Of a DNA stretch of 64,000 nt, positions 33,027-41,395 are shown one piece after another. Where the stretch lies: the NCBI RefSeq assembly GCF_001954135.1, contig NZ_MBEQ01000068.1:1-64000 (forward strand), given 5' to 3'. The notes under the pieces are model-generated. The model was not told the DNA's origin and ran no database searches. It worked only from the letters and a program-made list of their open reading frames with translations. The stretch comes from Mycobacterium sp. GA-1841 (lineage in GTDB: Bacteria > Actinomycetota > Actinomycetes > Mycobacteriales > Mycobacteriaceae). Position numbers and translations under genes: made by a program. Numbering within the stretch: the stretch's first letter is position 1; the number at the start of each line of letters is the position of its first letter.

Positions 33027-34060
33027 CCGGTCCTCTGCGCCGCAGCCGTCAGGGCCAGCAGGCGCGAAGTGGCACGCAGGTATTTCTTGCGGAAGCCACC
33101 GGCCACCATCTCCGGGCTGAAGATCGTGTCCAACTTCGTCCCCGACGCGAGCACCGGGATGCCCGCGTCGTAGAGCCGGTCGGTCAACGCCACCAGACGC
33201 AGCGCCACACTCTGATCCTCGATCGGGTGCACTCCGGTGATGAACACCTCGGTGACACCTTCGATCAACGCGTGATACCGGGACGGATGCATGGTGGCCA
33301 GGTGGGCGCACAGCGCGTCGAAGTCGTCGAGGGTTGCCCCCGCGATTCCCTCGGCCCGCTCGGCCACCTCCCCGTCGGACAGCGGCTCGGGGGCCGGCGG
33401 CAGATCGCGATGCCGGTAATCCGGTCCCTCGATGCGCACCGTGGTGAAGATCTGAGCCAGCGTGTTGATCTCCCGCAGGAAGTCCTGGGCGGCGAACCGG
33501 CCCTCACCCAACTGCTCGGGCAAGGTGTTGGAGGTGGCCGCGATCGACACGCCACGCTCCACCAGAGCCGACAGCAGCCGGGAGATCAGCGTGGTGTTGC
33601 CGGGATCGTCGAGTTCGAACTCGTCGATGCACACCACCACGTACTCCGACAGCAACTCGATGCACTCGTTGTAGCCGAACACCCCGGCCAGCTGGGTCAA
33701 CTCGCCGAACGTGGCGAAGGCCGTCGGGGCTTCCCCCTGCGACAACGTGTAATAGGTCGAGGCCAACAGGTGGGTCTTGCCGACACCGAAGCCGCCGTCC
33801 AGGTACAACCCCACCCCGGGCAGCACCTCGCGCTTACCGAACAGCTTCTTCTTCCCCGCCCGGCGGAGGGCTGCCTGCTCGCAGAAAGCGCGGCACGATT
33901 GCACCGCGGCGGCCTGCGACGGCTCGGCCGGATCGGGACGGTAACTGTCGAAGCTGACCTCGGCGAATGTCGGCGGCGGGATCAGCTGTGCGACCAACCG
34001 CTCCGGCGTGACGGTGGGATGACGATCGGCGAGATGAGCGACGCCGCTGGACCCGTGCAT
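33023..34060 (-). CDS. zapE: AFG1/ZapE-family ATPase
   Basis: This is a 345-residue P-loop ATPase. Walker A is LYLDGGFGVGKTHLLAS, Walker B is VVCIDEFELDD, a sensor region follows (SIAATSNTLPEQL), and the C-terminal FRKKYLRA-type segment is present. AFG1/ZapE proteins act in division-site regulation (E. coli) and mitochondrial protein quality control; the mycobacterial role is not defined. It matches the Rv2670c position, divergent from the RibD-like gene by 34 bases. Confidence 0.88.
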   Translation of the reverse strand: MHGSSGVAHLADRHPTVTPERLVAQLIPPPTFAEVSFDSYRPDPAEPSQAAAVQSCRAFCEQAALRRAGKKKLFGKREVLPGVGLYLDGGFGVGKTHLLASTYYTLSQGEAPTAFATFGELTQLAGVFGYNECIELLSEYVVVCIDEFELDDPGNTTLISRLLSALVERGVSIAATSNTLPEQLGEGRFAAQDFLREINTLAQIFTTVRIEGPDYRHRDLPPAPEPLSDGEVAERAEGIAGATLDDFDALCAHLATMHPSRYHALIEGVTEVFITGVHPIEDQSVALRLVALTDRLYDAGIPVLASGTKLDTIFSPEMVAGGFRKKYLRATSRLLALTAAAQRTG

Positions 34061-34094
34061 GCAGGCAGCGTAGCCACGTGCTCCAATTCAGTTC

Positions 34095-34862
34095 ATGTCC
34101 GATGACATCGCCGGATTCGACCTGACCGTGCTGGGAAACGTCGACACTGTCGCCGACGCACAGCTCCAGGCGTACTACGCCTACCCCGATGACCTGCAAA
34201 AATGCTGGGTGCGGGGCAACATGATCAGCAGCCTGGACGGGGGCGCCACCGAAGACGGCAAGACCGGCGGCCTGGGCAACCGGGGTGACCGCGCTGTGTT
34301 CAATCTCATGCGGCAGGCCGCCGACGTGATCCTGATGGGCGCGGCGACCGTGCGCATCGAGAACTACTCCGGGGTACAGCTTTCGGTCGCCCAACGCCAG
34401 GAGCGTCAGCGCCGCGGCCAGGCCGAGGTACCGCCGATCGCCGTCGTCACCGCGTCGGCCGACCTCGACCCACACGCCAAGTTCTTCACCCGCACCGAAG
34501 TACCGCCACTGATCCTGACCGGCAGCCGAAACGTGGTCGACGCCCGCCGCCGACTGGGCGCGGTCGCCGAGGTGATCGACGCATCGGGCGCCGACCCGAC
34601 CCTGGTCGACTCCGCGGTGGCATTGCGAATCCTCGCCGAGCGCAAGCTGTTCCGAGTGCTGACCGAGGGCGGCCCGCAACTGCTCAGCACGTTGATCGAA
34701 GAGGATCTGCTCGATGAGTTGTGTCTGACCGTGGCGCCCATCCTGGTGGGCGGGGTGGCCAGGCGCATCGCCACCGGGCCGGGCCAGGCGCACACCCGAC
34801 TGCGGCCGGCCCACCTGCTCACCGACGACGAGGGCTACCTGTACACGCGCTACGTGCGATGA
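34095..34862 (+). CDS. RibD-like reductase (Rv2671 family, dihydrofolate reductase analogue)
   Basis: This is a 255-residue protein with a RibD C-terminal reductase fold: RGNMISSLDGGATEDGKTGGLGNRGDRAVFNLMRQAADVILMGAATVRIENY and VLTEGGPQLLSTLIEEDLLDELCLTVAPILVGG. It lacks the zinc deaminase domain. The M. tuberculosis homologue Rv2671 is known for a dihydrofolate-reductase-like activity linked to p-aminosalicylate resistance, so NADPH-dependent pterin or pyrimidine reduction is likely. ATG 34095. Confidence 0.87.
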   Translation: MSDDIAGFDLTVLGNVDTVADAQLQAYYAYPDDLQKCWVRGNMISSLDGGATEDGKTGGLGNRGDRAVFNLMRQAADVILMGAATVRIENYSGVQLSVAQRQERQRRGQAEVPPIAVVTASADLDPHAKFFTRTEVPPLILTGSRNVVDARRRLGAVAEVIDASGADPTLVDSAVALRILAERKLFRVLTEGGPQLLSTLIEEDLLDELCLTVAPILVGGVARRIATGPGQAHTRLRPAHLLTDDEGYLYTRYVR

Positions 34863-34884
34863 GCATGTCGCTACTGTGGTCAGC

Positions 34885-36462
34885 ATGCGTCATCAGCTGG
34901 TGAAAGCCCTGCGGAGGTCGGCAGTCGCGGCGCCCGTCCTGTCACTACTGCTCACCGCCTGTTCACCGCTGTTGGCCGCTGATCCGCGCTATGCCACCGA
35001 CCACGGCGAGCACCCGGAGGGGCAGCCGCAGACCACCGTTGCCGCCCCGGCCGGTCCGCCCGGCATCGAAGCGCCGAAGAACGACCTGTCCTGGCGGGAC
35101 TGCACTCCCCGCGTCTTCGGTGACGCCGGCGTCCAGCCGCCGCCCGACGTCACGCTCGAGTGCGCAACCTACGACGCCGATCTGGATCCGATCAGCGGGG
35201 CCACCGGCACCCTCAGCATCGGCGTGGTCCGCGCCAAATCCACACAGACGCCGGCCGATGCCGGCCCGCTCGTGATGACCACCGGATCCGACATCCCCAC
35301 CTCGGTGCAGTTGCCGACGTGGTTGTCGCGCTCGGGAACCGACATCCTCAAGACCCACCCCATCGTGGCCGTGGACCGACGCGGCATCGGAATGTCCGGC
35401 GCATTGGACTGCCGCGACCTCTACGACCGTCAGGAAATGCTGGATCAGACGCAGTTCCAGGCCGGCGACGATCCGGTGGCCAACCTGGGTGCGGTCACCA
35501 TGACGGCCACCACCAGTTGCACCGACACGATCGCCCCGGGCGACTCGGCCTACGACAACGCCCACGCCGCCGAGGATCTCGAGAGACTGCGCAGCACCTG
35601 GGATGTGCCCACGCTGGCGCTGCTCGGCGTCGGCAACGGCGCCCAGGTGGCGCTGGCCTACGCCGGCTCGCATCCCAACAAGGTGTCCCGGCTGGTCCTG
35701 GATTCCCCGCTGCCGCTGGGCATCGCCGCGGAGGCCGCCGCCGAGCAGCGGGTCAAGGGGCAGCAGGCCGCCCTCGACGCGTTCGCCGCGCAGTGCGTCG
35801 CCACCAACTGCCCGCTGGCACCGGACCCGAAGGCCGCCGTCGACGCCCTGTTGACCGAGGCCCGCGCCGGACGCGGCCCCGGCGGCGCGTCGGTGGCCAC
35901 TCTGGCCCACGCGATCGCCACCGGAATGGGTTTCCCGCAAGGTGACCGGGTGGCCGCGACCAACAATCTGGCCGCCGCCCTGGCCGCGGCCCGGGCGGGC
36001 GACGCCGGTCCGATCTCGGCGCTGATCACCCAGAGCGACAACCTGCGCCAGTCCGACGGGCACTTCGTCAACTCCTGCAGCGACGCGCTCAACCGGCCCA
36101 CCCCCGACCGGGTCCGCGAACTCGTCGTCGCCTGGGGCAAGCTCTATCCGCAGTTCGGCACCGTGGGCGCACTCGACCTGGTGAAGTGCCTCAACTGGCC
36201 CAGCGGCTCGGCACCGAAGGACCCGCACGATCTCAAGATCCCGGTGCTGCTGCTCGGTGTCCACAACGACCCGATCGTCGGCAACGAAGGCGTCGCCGCC
36301 GTCGCGGCGACCGTCATCAACGCCGGCGCCAACAACCGACGGGTGATGTGGCAGGGCATCGGTCACGGGGCGAGCATCTATACCGCCTGCGCGCTGCCGC
36401 CGGTGGCCGGCTACCTCGAAAGCGGCAACCTGCCCGAGACCGACACGTACTGTCCCGCCTGA
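34885..36462 (+). CDS. Secreted alpha/beta-hydrolase-fold lipoprotein with Asn in place of the nucleophile (Rv2672-like)
   Basis: This is a 525-residue protein with an N-terminal signal and lipobox (SLLLTACSP). The hydrolase fold shows TAP-like features: VAVDRRGIGMSGALDC, the nucleophile elbow, LVLDSPLPLGI, a C-terminal LLLGVHNDPIV and MWQGIGHGASIYTACALP with a His. The elbow reads LLGVGNGAQVAL, where TAP-like peptidases have G-x-S-x-G; the Ser position is Asn. The protein may be non-catalytic. ATG 34885 is chosen. It is directly upstream of aftC. Confidence 0.85.
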   Translation: MRHQLVKALRRSAVAAPVLSLLLTACSPLLAADPRYATDHGEHPEGQPQTTVAAPAGPPGIEAPKNDLSWRDCTPRVFGDAGVQPPPDVTLECATYDADLDPISGATGTLSIGVVRAKSTQTPADAGPLVMTTGSDIPTSVQLPTWLSRSGTDILKTHPIVAVDRRGIGMSGALDCRDLYDRQEMLDQTQFQAGDDPVANLGAVTMTATTSCTDTIAPGDSAYDNAHAAEDLERLRSTWDVPTLALLGVGNGAQVALAYAGSHPNKVSRLVLDSPLPLGIAAEAAAEQRVKGQQAALDAFAAQCVATNCPLAPDPKAAVDALLTEARAGRGPGGASVATLAHAIATGMGFPQGDRVAATNNLAAALAAARAGDAGPISALITQSDNLRQSDGHFVNSCSDALNRPTPDRVRELVVAWGKLYPQFGTVGALDLVKCLNWPSGSAPKDPHDLKIPVLLLGVHNDPIVGNEGVAAVAATVINAGANNRRVMWQGIGHGASIYTACALPPVAGYLESGNLPETDTYCPA

Positions 36463-36483
36463 CGACGGGCCCCGACGGCGTCG

Positions 36484-37776
36484 GTGTACGGTTCGCTGGT
36501 GGCGGCAGCAGATTCCATCATTTCCGGCGTCCTGAACGCATTCCGTCCCCGCACCTCCCCGCCGAGCACCGCCACGGTGCTGCGCTCGGCACTGTGGCCG
36601 ATCGCCATCCTGTCGATCATCCACCGCAGCTACGTGCTGTCGACCAACGGCTACATCACCGACGACTTCGGCCCGGTGTACCGCGCGGTGTCGAACTTCC
36701 GTCGGCACTGGGACATCTACAACGAGCACTTCAACTTCGTCGATCCGCACTACCTGTATCCGCCGGGCGGCACGCTGCTGCTCGCGCCCTTCGGTTTCCT
36801 GCCCGAGTTCGCCTCCCGCTTCTGGTTCGTGGCGATCAACTCGGTGGCCGTGGTCATCGCGGCCTGTCTTCTGGTACGGCTGTTCAAGTTCTCGCTGACC
36901 TCGGTGGCACTGCCGGCCCTGCTGCTGGCCATGTACTGCACCGAATCAGTCACCAACACACTGGTCTTCACCAACATCAACGGCTGCATCCTGCTGGCCG
37001 AGGTGCTGTTCTTCACCTGGCTGCTGTCGGGCAAGGTGAGCCATCAGTGGTGGGCCGGCGCGGCGATCGGACTGACCCTCGTCGTCAAACCCGTGCTGGC
37101 GGTGCTGCTCCTGCTGCCCCTGCTGAACCGGCAGTGGCGGGCATTGGTGACGGCGTTCGCCGTCCCGATCGTGTTCAACGCGGTGGCCTGGCCACTGTCA
37201 TCGGACCCGATGGGCTTCGTGCGCAACACGCTGCCCTACATCATGGAGACCCGCGACTACTTCAACTCCGCCATCCTGGGCAACGGCATCTACTACGGCC
37301 TGCCGATGTGGCTGATCATCGTGCTGCGGGTCGCGATCGTGGTGCTCGCGGTGATCAGCCTGTGGCTGCTGTACCGCTACTACCGCGAACGCGATCAACT
37401 GTTCTGGATGCTGACCTCCTCGGGTGTCCTGCTGGTCACCTCGTGGCTGGTGCTCTCACTCGCCCAGGGCTACTACTCGATGATGCTGTTCCCGTTCCTG
37501 ATGACGGTGGTGCTGCCGAACTCGGTGCTCCGCAACTGGCCGGCCTGGCTCGCGGTCTACGGGTTCATGACGATGGACCGCTGGCTGATGTGGCGCTGGC
37601 CGACCACCGGGCGCTTCCTCGAATACATGAAGATCACCTACGGCTGGTCGCTCTTGGTGGTGGTCGTGTTCTGCGTGCTGTACTTCCGCTACCTCGACGC
37701 CAAGTCCGACGGCAGGCTCGACGAAGGCATCGACCCGCCGTGGATGGCTCGAGCCCGAGAACCCGAATCAGCCTGA
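36484..37776 (+). CDS. aftC: Alpha-(1->3) arabinofuranosyltransferase AftC
   Basis: AftC adds branching alpha-1,3-arabinofuranose to arabinogalactan and lipoarabinomannan from decaprenylphosphoryl-arabinose on the outer face of the membrane. It is a 430-residue polytopic GT87-like protein with about ten membrane segments. The N-terminus MYGSLVAAADSI and the loop ITDDFGPVYRAVSNFRRHWDIYNEHF carry the acidic residues expected at the active site; YLYPPGGTLLLAPFGFLP and SLAQGYYSMMLFPFLMTVVLP match Rv2673. GTG 36484. Its end overlaps the convergent methyltransferase end by nine bases. Confidence 0.94.
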   Translation: MYGSLVAAADSIISGVLNAFRPRTSPPSTATVLRSALWPIAILSIIHRSYVLSTNGYITDDFGPVYRAVSNFRRHWDIYNEHFNFVDPHYLYPPGGTLLLAPFGFLPEFASRFWFVAINSVAVVIAACLLVRLFKFSLTSVALPALLLAMYCTESVTNTLVFTNINGCILLAEVLFFTWLLSGKVSHQWWAGAAIGLTLVVKPVLAVLLLLPLLNRQWRALVTAFAVPIVFNAVAWPLSSDPMGFVRNTLPYIMETRDYFNSAILGNGIYYGLPMWLIIVLRVAIVVLAVISLWLLYRYYRERDQLFWMLTSSGVLLVTSWLVLSLAQGYYSMMLFPFLMTVVLPNSVLRNWPAWLAVYGFMTMDRWLMWRWPTTGRFLEYMKITYGWSLLVVVVFCVLYFRYLDAKSDGRLDEGIDPPWMARAREPESA

Positions 37777-38340
37777 GGTGAACTGCATGATCTGACCCGC
37801 CAGCTGGGTCCTGGTCTGCATCTCCAAACCGTGCCGGGCACAGACCCGGTCGAGTTCATCGGGATTGACCAGCCGGAACGGCGAGCGGTCGAGCCGGTGG
37901 ATCGCCGTGGCCACCGGGGTCCGGGTCAGGTCGTACCCGGTGAACACACCTCCGGGCCGCAACACCCGGGCGATCTCGGCGACGGCTTTCTCCCACTCCA
38001 CGATGTGGTGCAGCATCAGGCAACTGACCACCGAATCGAAGGAATCGTCGGCGAACGGCAGATCGGTGGCGTCGGCTCCGCGCACCGTCACGTCCGGGTA
38101 CACCTGCAGCCGCCGCGCCGCGGAGCGCACCATCGCAGGGTCGAAGTCGGTCGCGGTGATCGCCAAATCCGGATTGGCCTGCCGCAGCCGCGCCGCGATA
38201 TCACCACTGCCGGAACCGATTTCGAGCACCTGACGACCCAACCGGTCAACCGGGAGGCTGCCGAGCACGGCCTGACCGGTCCCTTTCCGCCACAGCGCGG
38301 TCTTACAGAAGGCACGCTCGATCTGTGACATTGTCGGCAT
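37768..38340 (-). CDS. Class I SAM-dependent methyltransferase
   Basis: This is a 190-residue methyltransferase: motif I VLEIGSGSGDIAARL, acidic motif II TATDFDPAMVRSA, motif VRGADATDLPFADDSFDSVVSCLMLHHI, and EIARVLRPGGVFTGYDL. The ubiquinone/menaquinone-biosynthesis (UbiE) type is the nearest family, but the substrate is unknown. ATG 38340 follows AGGAG. It is downstream of an AraC regulator on the same strand. Both genes interrupt the Rv2673-Rv2674 order. Confidence 0.82.
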   Translation of the reverse strand: MPTMSQIERAFCKTALWRKGTGQAVLGSLPVDRLGRQVLEIGSGSGDIAARLRQANPDLAITATDFDPAMVRSAARRLQVYPDVTVRGADATDLPFADDSFDSVVSCLMLHHIVEWEKAVAEIARVLRPGGVFTGYDLTRTPVATAIHRLDRSPFRLVNPDELDRVCARHGLEMQTRTQLAGQIMQFTSG

Positions 38341-38415
38341 GGGGGCTCCTGTCGTCGGTGTGGACTTCCAGGATCGCCCGGCGTGCCGGCTCAATGCTTG
38401 TATGGATCCGTCCGA

Positions 38416-39165
38416 TCAGCCCAACGCCCGTGCGACGTCACTGGGGGCGACACCGGTCAACTCACGGCACACCCGCGCGGCGTGAGCGCCGTCGGCGAAT
38501 CCGGCCTGATGTGCCGCATCGGTGATCGACGCACCGGCGCCGAGATACTCCAGCGCGCACAGCAGGCGCGTCCACCGCGCCATCGCCCCGAACGACGTTC
38601 CGGTCTGTCTGCGAAAAAGCCGGCCCAGATAGTCCGCCGAGATCGCCACCTCACCGGCGACCGAGCCCAGATCCGTCGGACTCGGCATCCAGGCCGTGAC
38701 GAGTTGGATCGCCGCCCTCACCTGCGGGTGCACCGCCGCCTCGGTGTCGGCGCCGGCCCAGCCGAGCAGGGCGTCGACAACCATGTCCGCCGCGTCGGCG
38801 AGATCCTCGGCCCGCACTGCGGCAGCCACCACCACCGCCGGCGAATCGTCACCGTCGATCGCCCACAGCCCGGGGCTGGCACCCCGTGCCCGGATCACCG
38901 CGTTGAGCCTTGTCGCAGTGGGTGTTTCAGCACTGAGATAGACCGACAGCGCGGCGCTCGCACCGCCCGGCCGCATCGCATGCCGGGTACCACTGGCCAC
39001 CGCCGCGACGGAGCAGCGCTGTTCGGTACCGTCGCCGGCCACCAACACCAGCGGGCCGTCGATCCCGACCGCGATCTGCACCGCGGGATGGTGGTGCACC
39101 TCGATGTCACCGAACGAACCCACCACCGCCGTCACGCCTGGTCTGGTGAACCAACTGCCGCTCAT
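38416..39165 (-). CDS. AraC-family transcriptional regulator
   Basis: This is a 249-residue protein. The N-terminal cupin-like half contains VHHHPAVQIAVGIDGP, and the C-terminal AraC double helix-turn-helix contains VAISADYLGRLFRRQTGTSFGAMARWTRLLCAL and ASITDAAHQAGFADGAHAARVCRELTGVAPSDV. I use ATG 39165. The gene is 75 bases upstream of the methyltransferase gene and divergent from msrB by 90 bases, so either could be regulated. Confidence 0.85.
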   Translation of the reverse strand: MSGSWFTRPGVTAVVGSFGDIEVHHHPAVQIAVGIDGPLVLVAGDGTEQRCSVAAVASGTRHAMRPGGASAALSVYLSAETPTATRLNAVIRARGASPGLWAIDGDDSPAVVVAAAVRAEDLADAADMVVDALLGWAGADTEAAVHPQVRAAIQLVTAWMPSPTDLGSVAGEVAISADYLGRLFRRQTGTSFGAMARWTRLLCALEYLGAGASITDAAHQAGFADGAHAARVCRELTGVAPSDVARALG

Positions 39166-39255
39166 ACCGCAGGCTATCGCGCTGACGACCGCCGGCGTCG
39201 GGTAGCGATCCGGCGTACCTGGCGCGCACCGGCGGACACCACGTAATTTGGGGTC

Positions 39256-39672
39256 ATGACGACCGACGGTCCCAAGCTGCAACTGACCGATGACCAGTGG
39301 CGCGAGAAGTTGACCCCCGAGGAGTTCGCGGTGCTGCGTCGCGCGGGCACCGAGCGGCCCTTCACCGGGGAGTACACCGACACCAAGACCGAGGGCGTGT
39401 ACGAATGCCGGGCCTGTGGCGCCGAGCTTTTCCGCAGCACCGAGAAGTTCGAATCGCATTGCGGGTGGCCCTCGTTCTTCGACCCGACCGATTCCGATGC
39501 GGTGATCCTGCGCTCCGACGACTCACTCGGGATGCGTCGCGTCGAGGTGTTGTGCGCCAATTGCCACAGCCACCTCGGCCACGTGTTCGAAGGTGAGGGC
39601 TACCCCACCCCGACCGATCAGCGGTATTGCATCAACTCCATCTCACTGAAGCTGGTGCCCGCGTCCGAGTGA
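39256..39672 (+). CDS. msrB: Peptide methionine-R-sulfoxide reductase
   Basis: This is a 138-residue MsrB (SelR domain). Zinc cysteines are in YECRACGAEL and VLCANCHSHLGHVF, and the catalytic cysteine in QRYCINSISLKL; SHCGWPSFF is also typical. It repairs the R-epimer of methionine sulfoxide in proteins with thioredoxin. It corresponds to Rv2674. ATG 39256. The stop lies nine bases from the convergent methyltransferase stop. Confidence 0.95.
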   Translation: MTTDGPKLQLTDDQWREKLTPEEFAVLRRAGTERPFTGEYTDTKTEGVYECRACGAELFRSTEKFESHCGWPSFFDPTDSDAVILRSDDSLGMRRVEVLCANCHSHLGHVFEGEGYPTPTDQRYCINSISLKLVPASE

Positions 39673-39681
39673 CGAGCGGCC

Positions 39682-40425
39682 TCAGTCGACCCGGGTGGCG
39701 TGCACCTCCCAGAACGGCATGTGCACGCGGCCGTCGACCAGCCACGGTTCGATCACCCGCAGTCGCTCCAACACCGGCGCCATCTGGTCGGCCCTGTCGG
39801 GGTTACGCGCAGACATCGTCTCGAACGCCTCGACGCTGACGTTGCCCTGGTAGGTCGTCGTCCCGAGGTAGGTGATCTCCCAGCCGGCCTCCGGGAGCAC
39901 GCCGCGGAAATCGTCGGCCGACATCGACCGCGGCATCTTGAAGCCGTTGACGTTGTGCTCACCGAATTCGTACATGTACAGCCGCGCACCGGGTTTGGTG
40001 GCTCGGTGCAAGGCCCGCACGTACGACTTCTGCAGTTCGGGCTCGTCGGTGAACACATGGTAGAAGGCGGTGTCGACGACGGTGTCGAACCTGCCTTCCA
40101 GCCCGTCCAGCTTCGTGGCGTCGGCCACCTGGAAGTCAACGGTCACCCCGGCCTGCCGCGCGTTCTGCCGAGCCCGCTCGATGGCGGCCGGTGAGGCATC
40201 GATACCGGTGGCCGACAACCCTTTTGACGCGTAGTGGATGGCGTGGTGCCCGGGTCCCGTGCCGGGATCGAGCACCTCCCCCTTGACGGCGCCCAGTGCG
40301 ACGAGCTGCTGCACGACCGGCTGCGGCCCGCCGATATCCCATGGCGTCGCGGCGGGCAGTCCGTGCGATGTCCGCTCGTCGCGATACATCTCTTCGAATC
40401 GATCGGATTCTTGCGGAGCAGTCAT
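39682..40425 (-). CDS. SAM-dependent methyltransferase (Rv2675c-like)
   Basis: This is a 247-residue class I methyltransferase: GEVLDPGTGPGHHAIHYA (motif I), ATGIDASPAAIERARQNA, VDFQVADATKLDGLEGRFDTVVDTAFYHVF, and KPGARLYMYEFGEHN. It is possibly of the thiopurine-methyltransferase-like branch. It is the last gene of the hemE-hemY-hemQ minus-strand run, but a 225-base segment of repeats now separates it from hemQ. ATG 40425. Confidence 0.85.
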   Translation of the reverse strand: MTAPQESDRFEEMYRDERTSHGLPAATPWDIGGPQPVVQQLVALGAVKGEVLDPGTGPGHHAIHYASKGLSATGIDASPAAIERARQNARQAGVTVDFQVADATKLDGLEGRFDTVVDTAFYHVFTDEPELQKSYVRALHRATKPGARLYMYEFGEHNVNGFKMPRSMSADDFRGVLPEAGWEITYLGTTTYQGNVSVEAFETMSARNPDRADQMAPVLERLRVIEPWLVDGRVHMPFWEVHATRVD

Positions 40426-40432
40426 GTCCGCG

Positions 40433-40466
40433 AGAGTAGACCCGTGGATGGATAGCCCAGGTCAGG
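40433..40466. repeat. 34-bp direct repeat, left copy
   Basis: AGAGTAGACCCGTGGATGGA followed by TAGCCCAGGTCAGG is repeated exactly at 40658-40691. This copy lies eight bases upstream of the methyltransferase ATG. The two copies bound 191 bases containing two palindromic elements. The right copy overlaps the hemQ stop, so the ancestral hemQ-methyltransferase spacer was probably about 38 bases. Confidence 0.85.
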
Positions 40467-40513
40467 CCGCTCGCGCCGGACTTGTCTGCGGATCATGGCG
40501 GCCCCACGCCACC

Positions 40514-40569
40514 CGATTGTCACGCTGGAGTGGCGCCCGACGGCGAGGGCCACTCCAGCGTGACAATCG
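40514..40569. repeat. Palindromic repeat element, copy B
   Basis: Arms CGATTGTCACGCTGGAGTGGC (given as 40514-40534) and its exact complement at 40549-40569 form a 21-pair stem with a 14-base loop GCCCGACGGCGAGG. Compared with copy A (9242-9293) the ends TTGTCACGC/GCGTGACAA and the internal GGCGAGxGCCAC are shared. Confidence 0.8.
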
Positions 40570-40585
40570 CGAAACGACCGGACCT

Positions 40586-40641
40586 GCTTTGTCACTCCAG
40601 CGTGGCAGCGGAGCTCGACAGCCACTCCAGCGTGACAAAGC
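40586..40641. repeat. Palindromic repeat element, copy C (inner part of one arm inverted)
   Basis: The outer ten bases GCTTTGTCAC (40586-40595) pair with GTGACAAAGC (40632-40641), and TGGC (40603-40606) with GCCA (40621-40624). Between them the left arm reads TCCAGCG where pairing would need GCTGGAG; it is the same block in inverted orientation. Copy C is 17 bases from copy B and shares its CACTCCAGCGTGACAA half-site. Confidence 0.7.
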
Positions 40642-40657
40642 GGGCGGCGGCACGGCC

Positions 40658-40691
40658 AGAGTAGACCCGTGGATGGATAGCCCAGGTCAGG
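40658..40691. repeat. 34-bp direct repeat, right copy
   Basis: It is identical to 40433-40466 at an offset of 225 bases. On the minus strand its first bases are CC followed by the TGA stop of hemQ, so the copy straddles the 3' end of hemQ without altering the protein. Confidence 0.85.
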
Positions 40692-41391
40692 GCAACTTGG
40701 CGACGAGATCCTCGACGCTGATCCGCGGGCCGGTGAAGAACGGCGTCTCCTCACGGGTGTGCCGACGCGCGTCGGTAGCCCGCAGATCGCGCATCAGATC
40801 GACGATGCGGTGCAGTTCGGGCGCTTCGAAGGCGAGGATCCACTCGTAGTCGCCGAGCGCGAATGCCGGCACGGTGTTGGCCCGCACGTCCTTGTAGCCG
40901 CGGGCGGCCATCCCGTGCTCGGAGAGCATGCGGCGACGCTCTTCGTCGGGCAGCAGGTACCACTCGTAGGACCGCACGAACGGGTAGACGCAGATGTAGT
41001 TGCCCGCGTCTTCACCGGCGATGAAAGCCGGGACATGGCTCTTGTTGAACTCGGCCGGCCGGTGCAACGCCACACTGCTCCACACCGGGTCGCTGATCCG
41101 GCCCAACGCGGTGGTGCGGCGGAAGTCCGAGTACGTCGCCTGCAGCGCCTCGATGTTGTCCGCATGGGTCCAGAACATGAAGTCGGCGTCGGCGCGCAAG
41201 CCGGCCACGTCGTACAGACCGCGCACCACCACACCACGTTCTTCGGTGGTCTTGAAGAACGCCGCCGCCTCGTCGGTCACCTCGGCACGGGCAGTGTCTT
41301 CTGCACCCAGGATTCCAGGTTGCACCGCGAACACCGAGAACATCAGGTAGCGGATGGTGGAGTTCAGTTCGTCGTAGTCCAGCTTGGCCAT
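40687..41391 (-). CDS. hemQ: Coproheme decarboxylase (HemQ/ChdC, chlorite dismutase fold)
   Basis: HemQ performs the last step of the coproporphyrin heme route, oxidative decarboxylation of coproheme to heme b. The 234-residue protein has the family stretches [67 protein letters not shown] and [16 protein letters not shown]. It follows hemY by four bases. It corresponds to Rv2676c. ATG 41391. The final codons lie in the right-hand 34-bp repeat. Confidence 0.95.
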   Translation of the reverse strand: MAKLDYDELNSTIRYLMFSVFAVQPGILGAEDTARAEVTDEAAAFFKTTEERGVVVRGLYDVAGLRADADFMFWTHADNIEALQATYSDFRRTTALGRISDPVWSSVALHRPAEFNKSHVPAFIAGEDAGNYICVYPFVRSYEWYLLPDEERRRMLSEHGMAARGYKDVRANTVPAFALGDYEWILAFEAPELHRIVDLMRDLRATDARRHTREETPFFTGPRISVEDLVAKLP

Positions 41392-41395
41392 AGGC

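Larger units (their letters stand above)
40467..40657. mobile_element. 191-bp insertion-like segment between direct repeats, carrying two palindromes
   Basis: The segment is absent from one notional repeat unit, has no reading frame that looks real, and carries palindromic elements B (40514-40569) and C (40586-40641). Non-coding insertion with a 34-bp duplication suggests a small non-autonomous element or a slippage/recombination product. A 34-bp target duplication is long for known insertion sequences, so the mechanism is open. Confidence 0.45.
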
